A stretch of 64,000 nucleotides of DNA from Myxococcales bacterium. Lineage in GTDB: Bacteria; Myxococcota; Myxococcia; Myxococcales; Myxococcaceae. Both the position numbers and the translations under genes were made by a program. Shown piece by piece: positions 58,204-64,000 of this stretch; the stretch's first letter is position 1, and every line of letters starts with the position of its first letter. The DNA lies in the NCBI GenBank assembly GCA_030681895.1, contig JAUXRI010000225.1, positions 59,078-123,077 on the forward strand, given 5' to 3'. The notes beneath the pieces were generated by a model. That model worked only from the letters and a program-made list of their open reading frames with translations, made no database searches and was not told where the DNA came from.

Positions 58204-60981
58204 ATGAACCAACTCCATCGACTTCTCCTCGCGGCCTGCGTCTTCGCCGTCGCATGTGCCGGCCCCGCCGGCCCTGCCGGTGAAAACGGCAAACCATGTT
58301 CCCTGAAGGACAACGGGAACGGCAGTTCCACCATCACCTGCCCCGACGGCATGACGGTCACCGTGACGAACGGGACCAACGGGACCAACGGAACGAACGG
58401 CACCAACGGGACGAACGGCACGGCCGGCACGCCTGGGACCAACGGAACGAACGGCACCAACGGCACGAACGGCACCTCGTGCACCATCACCACCGCTGAC
58501 GGCGGCGGCCGGCTGCTCACCTGCACCGACGGCACCAGCGTCGCGCTGCCTTCCGTGACGGACGCGGGCTCGCCCGGCGACTTCCTGAAGATCAGCTTCA
58601 ACGTGAAGGTCGACGGGGTGAACGACAACCGCTTCACCACCGCGGCCAACGCCTACTTCTGGCAGCGCAACGCGACCGGCGCTGGCGTGCGCACGTCGAT
58701 CAACCGCACCACCAACCCCATCACCGTCACGCCCAAGGGCAACGGTGACTACGACGCGCTCATCGCGGGCTTCGGCTCGACGGTTCGCACGCTCGATGCC
58801 GGCACCACCTTCCTCCTCACCGTCAACAGCGGCAACGGCAACGAGGCCGCTTCCATCGTCTCGCACGTCGGCGCTCCCGATCGTTTCGTGGTGACCGACC
58901 AGTCGTGCACCAACTGCCACGGCGACCGCGTCTTCCGTGAACCGGAAGGGGCCGAGGCGAGCGAGCACCACGGCGTCAGCCCGCGTGGTGTGCAGGCCTG
59001 CGTCGTCTGCCACAACCGCTTCGACACCTTCGGCCCGGGCCTCGGCGCCGCGGTCACCGACGGTGGCGCGAACTTCGGTGGCACGCGCCTCATGGGCTAC
59101 GTGCACGGCATTCACAACTCGCACAACATGCCCGGCGGCAACGTCGCCATGCGTGCCGACCCCGACCGCATCAGCAGCACCGTCAACGGTCCGCTCCCGG
59201 AGCAGTGGGTGAACGTCGCGACGCCCGCTGGCACCTACCTTCGCTCGGTCTCGGTCACCGACGCCGGCGTCGTGCCGTCGAGCACCTTCTCGGTCGGCTT
59301 CCCGAGCTACACGAACAACTGCAGCACGTGCCACAACACGCCTGAGGCGCTCGCTCGCGTGAACGCCGCTTCGCCGTCGTGGGCGCTCTGCATGTCGTGT
59401 CACCAGAACTGGGACGGCTTCGGCCCAACCCTCCCCGCCGCTCACCGCACCAGCTTCACGGCAGCGTCGGTCACGCCGACGACCTGCACGAACGGCTGCC
59501 ATGTCGCGGGCGGCATTTCGTCGAAGGTGACGATCACCGACTTCCACAACGGGCGGCGCACCGAGCGCGGCGGCCTCATCTGGAACGGTGACGACCAGTC
59601 AGTCGAGCTGGGCAAGACCGTTCGCATGGCCATCACCGGCACCACGGTGACCGGCGCCAACCTCGCCATCACCTGGACGGCAGAGCGTAACGTCGCTGGC
59701 GTGTGGACGGCCGTGAGCCCCTGCAACACCGACTTCGCGACCGGCCCCGTCTTCTTCGGCACCACCGGCACGACGAACCCTGACGCTGGTGTCGTCGCCA
59801 GCAACCTGTCGATCCTCCGCGCCTACGCGCAGGGCAACGACTGGGTCAACGCTGGCCAGGGCACGGCTCCGGGTCAACCGGCTGCATCGGTCAACGTGAC
59901 GACGACGAACACGGTGTGCGCCGCCAACGTCGCGACCACGACCGTCCCCGTCAACACCACCACGGCCACTCACGGCATCGTCGCCCTCCAGGGCAAGCCG
60001 CAGCTTCGCTACGCCCCGGCCGCAGGCACGACCTCTGAGATCATCCAGATTCGCTCGAACTCGCCGGTGTACGAGTTCGTCCCGGCGACTGGCGCTGTTT
60101 CTCCCGTGAAGCGTCGCGAGGTGGCCGATATCGCCCGCTGCTCGACGTGCCACGAGGGCAGCATGTACCAGCACGGCGGAAACCGCGTCGACAGCATCGA
60201 CCTCTGCGAGATGTGCCACAACCCCGCGGCGAACGAGAAGAACAACCGCGTCGACCTCTTCGGGGTGAACGCAGCGGTGACCTACGACGGCAAGGTGGGC
60301 GAGTCGTACGACCTGCGCAACATGGTCCACTCGATTCACTCGTCGGGTGAGACGGGCAAGCCGATCGTGTTCTACCGCTCGAACGGCATCTACTTCTTCG
60401 GCAGCAAGGACGCCCTTGCCCGCACGACGAACTGGCCCACCACGGACGCGGTTGGCGACGGCGTCAACTGTCGCCCGGTCGCTGGCGCCACGGCGCTCCT
60501 GGCTGACGGCGGCATTCCGCGCTTCAGCGGCTGCACCACGCCGTACGCCCAGAAGCACAACTTCGTCGAGGTCCACTACCCGCGCAACCTGGCGGACTGC
60601 AGCGCCTGCCACGTTCCCGGCAGCGTCAGCACGCCTCCGGATCCGCGTCAGTCCGTTGCCGTCACCTTCGACCCCGGCACGGGCCCTGGCGCCGCCTGGA
60701 GCAACCTGATCGATGACACGCTCATCGGGCCGGCTGCGGCGTCGTGCATGAGCTGCCACCAGTCGGGTGACCCGCTCCAGCAGTTCTACAAGCGGTCGCA
60801 CGCCTACAACTTCGGCTTCCAGCCGTCGGTGTTCGTGGCGGGTCGCCAGACGCTCCTCGATGCGGCGGCAAACCCGGGTTCGGGAAACACCGAGCAGTGC
60901 GCCGGCTGTCACCGCAACCTCGAGGCCCAGCACGCGGCTCGTGGCGTCATCTCGACGGGCGAGATCTCGCTCACGCGGTAA
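58204..60981 (+). CDS. OmcA/MtrC-family decahaem c-type cytochrome
   Basis: A 925-residue lipoprotein (signal ending AVAC, Cys18). A collagen-like stalk of twelve G-containing triplets follows (56-91). Ten haem sites come in two groups of five: residues 235, 266, 373, 396, 428 and 646, 668, 799, 848, 899 (first Cys). Nine are CXXCH; the fifth is CX3CH (428-433). This pattern matches OmcA/MtrC outer-surface cytochromes that pass electrons to external acceptors such as metal oxides. No MtrA or MtrB partner is in the window. The gene ends in a strong terminator. Confidence 0.93.
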   Translation: MNQLHRLLLAACVFAVACAGPAGPAGENGKPCSLKDNGNGSSTITCPDGMTVTVTNGTNGTNGTNGTNGTNGTAGTPGTNGTNGTNGTNGTSCTITTADGGGRLLTCTDGTSVALPSVTDAGSPGDFLKISFNVKVDGVNDNRFTTAANAYFWQRNATGAGVRTSINRTTNPITVTPKGNGDYDALIAGFGSTVRTLDAGTTFLLTVNSGNGNEAASIVSHVGAPDRFVVTDQSCTNCHGDRVFREPEGAEASEHHGVSPRGVQACVVCHNRFDTFGPGLGAAVTDGGANFGGTRLMGYVHGIHNSHNMPGGNVAMRADPDRISSTVNGPLPEQWVNVATPAGTYLRSVSVTDAGVVPSSTFSVGFPSYTNNCSTCHNTPEALARVNAASPSWALCMSCHQNWDGFGPTLPAAHRTSFTAASVTPTTCTNGCHVAGGISSKVTITDFHNGRRTERGGLIWNGDDQSVELGKTVRMAITGTTVTGANLAITWTAERNVAGVWTAVSPCNTDFATGPVFFGTTGTTNPDAGVVASNLSILRAYAQGNDWVNAGQGTAPGQPAASVNVTTTNTVCAANVATTTVPVNTTTATHGIVALQGKPQLRYAPAAGTTSEIIQIRSNSPVYEFVPATGAVSPVKRREVADIARCSTCHEGSMYQHGGNRVDSIDLCEMCHNPAANEKNNRVDLFGVNAAVTYDGKVGESYDLRNMVHSIHSSGETGKPIVFYRSNGIYFFGSKDALARTTNWPTTDAVGDGVNCRPVAGATALLADGGIPRFSGCTTPYAQKHNFVEVHYPRNLADCSACHVPGSVSTPPDPRQSVAVTFDPGTGPGAAWSNLIDDTLIGPAAASCMSCHQSGDPLQQFYKRSHAYNFGFQPSVFVAGRQTLLDAAANPGSGNTEQCAGCHRNLEAQHAARGVISTGEISLTR
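58369..58476 (+). repeat. NGT-triplet repeat encoding collagen-like stalk
   Basis: Twelve in-frame 9-bp units encode ten Asn-Gly-Thr triplets, one Ala-Gly-Thr and one Pro-Gly-Thr. Synonymous codons vary (GGG, GGA or GGC; ACC or ACG), so the array is not a recent simple expansion. It puts a flexible or triple-helical stalk between the lipid anchor and the haem domain. Confidence 0.85.
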
Positions 60982-61008
60982 TCTGACCAGCACACGCTGA
61001 GTCACTCA

Positions 61009-61039
61009 GGGGCAGCCTCCGTTCGAGGCTGCCCCTTTT
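61009..61039 (+). terminator. Rho-independent terminator after cytochrome gene
   Basis: A perfect 11-bp stem (GGGGCAGCCTC / GAGGCTGCCCC) with a 5-base loop CGTTC is followed by TTTTGTTTG. It begins 28 bp after the cytochrome stop codon, which makes the cytochrome gene a monocistronic unit or the end of one. Confidence 0.92.
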
Positions 61040-61133
61040 GTTTGTGCTGCAGCGACGCTCTTTCTGCTGCACTCAGGTCGACGTCTGCGAGCCCGCGCGG
61101 CTAGGCTGCCGGCCATTCCTTTTCGGAGGCTTC

Positions 61134-61556
61134 ATGAGCAACGAAGGTGTCGAGAACCTCGATGCACCCCCGCCCGTCTCTGCCGCGCAGAAGGCGAAGA
61201 TTCTGTCGGACCCGAACGTCGCGAAGATCGCCGCCGAGCTTGGGATGAGCGTCGACGAGTTCGCCAACACGGTCGGCTTCTACTTGAACAACCCCGACAC
61301 CGAGCCCGGCTTCCTGGTCGTGTCGGACGAGAACCTGCGCAAGATGGGCGTCGAGCCTCCGTCTGCCGAGGCCATCGAGGCCAACGTTCGGGCGACGGTC
61401 GAGTTGATCAAGGCTGGCACCAACCCGAGCGCGTTCCAGGACGCCAAGCGCAAGACCGTCGAGCTCGAAGCCCAAGGGGAGCAGCTCAAGCCCACCAAGG
61501 TTGATCCAGACCTCGAAGACACCGTGAAGAAGGCCCGCATCCCCCGCGGCTCTTGA
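61134..61556 (+). CDS. Hypothetical soluble protein
   Basis: A 140-residue protein with a strong GGAGG ribosome-binding site 6 bp before the ATG. It has no signal peptide or membrane helix and is rich in charged and Pro residues. Residues about 20-70 look helical. No family is recognised. It lies between two terminators with one further gene, so the two may be expressed together or separately. Confidence 0.7.
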   Translation: MSNEGVENLDAPPPVSAAQKAKILSDPNVAKIAAELGMSVDEFANTVGFYLNNPDTEPGFLVVSDENLRKMGVEPPSAEAIEANVRATVELIKAGTNPSAFQDAKRKTVELEAQGEQLKPTKVDPDLEDTVKKARIPRGS

Positions 61557-61598
61557 GATCAAGGCCTTAGCGGCACTGTTTTCGCTTCAGGCAACTTC

Positions 61599-61621
61599 CG
61601 ATTCTCGCTGTCCGAGAATCG
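61599..61621. promoter_or_regulatory. Perfect 9-bp hairpin in leader of small Gly-rich gene
   Basis: CGATTCTCG and CGAGAATCG are exact inverses separated by CTGTC. The hairpin ends 33 bp before the ATG at 61655. No U-tract follows, so it is not a normal terminator. It could be an operator or an RNA element controlling translation or stability. Confidence 0.5.
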
Positions 61622-61654
61622 ACCTATCGCAGCAATTTCAAACAGGAGCACACC

Positions 61655-62134
61655 ATGGCTTTCATCAAGAAACTCGGCGGCGCACTCAAGAAGATCGGCA
61701 GCTTCGCGAAGAAGGCAGTCGGCTTCGCCAGCAAGATCCTCAACGGGCCCATCGGCAAGCTGGCCTCGTTCATTCCCGGCGTCGGTCCGTTCATCGCCGG
61801 CGCTGCCAAGATCGTCGGCATCGCCGACAGCGTGCTGAACGGTGGCGGGCTCAAGGGCATCATCGGCGGCCTCGTTCAGAACTTCGCAGGCAACCTCGGT
61901 GGCGGCCTCCTCGCGAAGGCGGGCACGCTCCTCAGCAAGACGGGCCTCGATACGGTCATCGGTCTGGGGTCCAAGGCTGGTAGCTCGGGGCAGATCTTCG
62001 ACATGGTGAAGACGCTGATGGCGCCTCGCCAGGGTGACCAATCGCCTGCCGCGCAGGGCGACAAGTACAACCTCGCCCAGTTCGCCGCGTTCCAGCTGGC
62101 GCAGCTCACCCGGCAGCAGCAGGCCGCCGAGTAA
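61655..62134 (+). CDS. Small Gly-rich amphipathic protein
   Basis: A 159-residue protein. The first 60 residues alternate Lys pairs with Gly/Ala/Ile/Phe-rich segments (MAFIKKLGGALKKIGSFAKK at the start), giving cationic amphipathic helices like those of pore-forming peptides. A Gly-zipper-like middle follows (about 60-110), and the C-terminus is polar and Gln-rich. No signal peptide is visible. AGGAG lies 7 bp before the ATG. The gene ends in its own terminator. It might be a membrane-active toxin, a bacteriocin-like protein, or a structural protein; I cannot choose. Confidence 0.7.
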   Translation: MAFIKKLGGALKKIGSFAKKAVGFASKILNGPIGKLASFIPGVGPFIAGAAKIVGIADSVLNGGGLKGIIGGLVQNFAGNLGGGLLAKAGTLLSKTGLDTVIGLGSKAGSSGQIFDMVKTLMAPRQGDQSPAAQGDKYNLAQFAAFQLAQLTRQQQAAE

Positions 62135-62159
62135 TCAGAAGACACGGTGGGGCGGACGA

Positions 62160-62201
62160 AAGGGGTGCGCGCTCAAGCAGCGTGCGCCCCTTGTCGTTTT
62201 T
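62160..62201 (+). terminator. Rho-independent terminator after small Gly-rich gene
   Basis: A 14-bp stem (62160-62173 with 62179-62192, two G-U pairs) with a 5-base loop, followed by GTCGTTTTT. It lies 26 bp after the stop codon. Confidence 0.88.
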
Positions 62202-62772
62202 CATCACCGCAGCTCGGCCGTGCCCGACGCCATTTCGACTCGCGTGCCAGCAAAACGACGTGTTCGTCGCTTTGATCACCTTGCCGCTCGCTTCACGCGT
62301 CGGCAGGAGGGCTCGAGGAGGGATTCGCCCTTCGTCCTGGCGGGAGTCGGCCGTACCTGGCCGCCTCGATGTGATTGACCTGATGGCTTCGGTTTGGTCA
62401 GCGCTCGCCAACGCGGTCAGCCTGACCAGTGCAGCGGATGAGCGGCAGCAACGCCTTCATCGCCGTGCGCCAGCACGCCGACATCGAGCGACGTGTGAAC
62501 GATGGAGCGCCGCCACCGAGCGCCCGACCGCGCGACATCCTGCAGCGTCCGCATCGCGCGCGGGTGGCACCTCCCTGTCTGCTCCCGGCTTCGCGGGGAA
62601 CGCGGACGCTGCCGAAGGACCTGGGCGACGTGCGCACGCTGGCCACGGCTCCTCCTCCGACTGCGCCGAGTGCGTGACAGCATCAATGGTCGTCGTGCTT
62701 GCCGAGCACGCTCGACTCAGCTGCGCGCCACGCGACGTGGTGAGCCGCCCAGCTCGAACGCTCCGGCGACCG
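62202..62772. other. Intergenic stretch without a supported gene
   Basis: About 570 bp. A plus-strand frame at 62429-62677 (82 codons) has partly gene-like codon use in its first half but no ribosome-binding site, and its second half is Arg/Pro-rich like a random GC-rich frame. It may be a decayed gene. No hairpin or repeat stands out. Confidence 0.4.
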
Positions 62773-64000
62773 CTACTGGGCGAACGTGAGGTACGTCATG
62801 CACATCTCGTCGAAGCTGCTCTCGCCCCACGTCACCGTTCGAGGCTGCTGCTGCGTGCCCGCGACGAACGCCTGGTTCTGCTGGCTGTTGTCGTACACGC
62901 ACGTGATGCGGAGCCGATCGCCCTGCGCGAGGGTGATGGGCGTGGCGAGGGTGTAGTCGCGCTGCCAGTTGAAGTCCCAGCGCGGGTTGTCGAGCAGGCA
63001 CGCGGTGGTGCCGTTGGCCTTCACCACCTCGAGCTTCACCTGCGTGGCGAGCTGATGCGCGTGGCCCATCGCGCGGTAGACGGTGGCGTTGCGGAAGGCG
63101 GCGGGGAGCGCGACCTCGAGCGTCTGCACCGAACTCGCATCTCCCGCGGCGATGTTCAGGTTCGGCTTGAGCATCGGCAGAATCTGACCGCGCCGCAGGC
63201 TCCCGAACGGCACCGTCTCGAGGGCCAGCGTCGTGCGGTCCATCGGTGACACCTTTGGATCGTTGAGCGCGTTGAGGTTGTAGTGAATCTGCACCACCAG
63301 GCGGCTGTTGGCCGGCAGCACCAGCGCGGTGTCCGCCGGCATGCGCGAGGGGTATTGGCCGGGCACCCAGCCGGCGATTTGATTGCGCGTCGCTCCCTGA
63401 ATGCCGACGCCGCCGGTCTGGCAGCCGTAGCCGAGCTTCTGATCCTGCGCGTCGAGCGCGTCGAGCTGTGCCACCTGATCAGCCGTCACGACGTACGCGA
63501 GCACGTGATGCACCACCGCCAGGTTTCCGGGCGTCACCTCGTAGCCCTTCACCATCAGGTCGGTCGTGTTGCCCGGGTTCATCACGAAGCACTGGTAGTT
63601 GTCCGTGTCGTTCATTTTGCGAACGTCGAAGTCGCCGCCGATCGACAGCTCGACGTCGTGGCGAACGACGGGCAGCTGCGGCGTCGGAGCGTGGCGCGCC
63701 TCGGCCGCATCACCCATCGGAGCGCCCTCGGCGACCCACGTCTTGAAGAGCGTCTTCTCGGCGTCGGTGAGGCGCGGGTCGTCGAGGTAGCTGTTGCACG
63801 CCGGCGAGGCGAAGAACGGCGGCATACGGCCTCCTTCGATGGCGCTCCACAACGCGGGGCCCAGCGCGGTCACCTGCTCGGGCGTGTCGAGCGCGAGCGG
63901 CGCAACGCCTCCAGCGGTGTGGCACGCCTTGCACGAGCGCTCGACCAACGGCTGCACGTCGCGCACGTACGAGGTCGTCTTCGGTGCTTCAGGGGAAGGG
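62773..64000 (-). CDS. Cytochrome c / copper type II monooxygenase-like protein, N-terminus cut by window edge
   Basis: The frame is open to the right edge, so the true start and probably a signal sequence lie outside. Near the visible N-terminus, CKACH is one haem-binding site. The remainder resembles copper type II ascorbate-dependent monooxygenases: a VVHHVLAY His pair, a QIHYN motif, a GHAH pair and a final DEMCMTY Met, matching the CuH and CuM ligands of peptidylglycine hydroxylase. Such myxobacterial proteins are exported. A haem plus copper design suggests internal electron transfer. The stop is at 62773. Confidence 0.8.
   Translation of the reverse strand, partial: PSPEAPKTTSYVRDVQPLVERSCKACHTAGGVAPLALDTPEQVTALGPALWSAIEGGRMPPFFASPACNSYLDDPRLTDAEKTLFKTWVAEGAPMGDAAEARHAPTPQLPVVRHDVELSIGGDFDVRKMNDTDNYQCFVMNPGNTTDLMVKGYEVTPGNLAVVHHVLAYVVTADQVAQLDALDAQDQKLGYGCQTGGVGIQGATRNQIAGWVPGQYPSRMPADTALVLPANSRLVVQIHYNLNALNDPKVSPMDRTTLALETVPFGSLRRGQILPMLKPNLNIAAGDASSVQTLEVALPAAFRNATVYRAMGHAHQLATQVKLEVVKANGTTACLLDNPRWDFNWQRDYTLATPITLAQGDRLRITCVYDNSQQNQAFVAGTQQQPRTVTWGESSFDEMCMTYLTFAQ

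Noticed and set aside
62429..62677. Plus-strand frame of 82 codons
   Set aside because: Only the first half looks gene-like; no ribosome-binding site. Left as possible decayed coding sequence.

Overview
The window is about 64 kb of GC-rich chromosomal DNA, very probably from a myxobacterium (Myxococcota, close to Cystobacterineae). The reasons are two paralogues of the Myxococcales-restricted DUF2378/TIGR02265 family, a PEGA-type Ser/Thr protein kinase, an FHA protein with a Pro/Glu linker, three PilZ proteins, and many exported lipoproteins with Gly/Ala- or Asp/Ala/Gly-rich linkers. I see no insertion sequence, CRISPR array, prophage, rRNA or intact tRNA. The DNA reads as core or stable accessory chromosome.

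Left part (0-17 kb). A PilZ gene cut by the left edge lies beside an asparagine-synthase-like gene. Then come an amidase, a GH44 glycoside hydrolase lipoprotein, an OsmC protein, a large membrane Fe-S oxidoreductase, two more PilZ genes with a small lipoprotein, an EcsC-family gene and a TPR-like membrane protein. An envelope group follows: peptidoglycan transglycosylase MtgA with a rhodanese, an FHA protein, a site-2 protease with CBS domains, and signal peptide peptidase SppA.

Middle part (17-41 kb). This holds a DUF523 protein, a GT22 mannosyltransferase-like membrane protein, a short Hsp70, a nitronate-monooxygenase-like flavoenzyme, a cytochrome P450 and an exported nuclease/phosphatase. 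Next is an apparent methionine operon: an ArsR-methyltransferase fusion followed by a methionine synthase split into two genes, preceded by a near-palindromic operator candidate. A gene-poor stretch and a tRNA-like relic lie next to ttcA. After them come a repeat-rich lipoprotein, a secreted TPR-like protein, the PEGA kinase, and an unusual RnfD-like/FG-GAP/UnbV fusion.

Right part (40-64 kb). Exported enzymes are concentrated here: a zinc-phospholipase-C-like protein, a metzincin, an HExxH protein and an M20 peptidase, with the two DUF2378 genes each head-to-head with an exported gene. A TetR gene then precedes a five-gene transport operon (two FtsX-type permeases, a LolA-like periplasmic protein, an outer-membrane barrel and a LolD/MacB-type ATPase). 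The same GAAC-N4-GTTC motif lies upstream of tetR and of the operon. The last genes are a ZU5-like lipoprotein, a trypsin-like lipoprotein, a decahaem OmcA/MtrC-type cytochrome ending in a clear terminator, two small uncharacterised proteins ending in a second terminator, and a copper monooxygenase/cytochrome c gene cut by the right edge.

The best candidates for something new are the TetR-controlled envelope transport operon, the decahaem cytochrome with a collagen-like stalk and one CX3CH site, the amphipathic glycine-rich small protein at 61.7 kb, and the RnfD-like/FG-GAP fusion.
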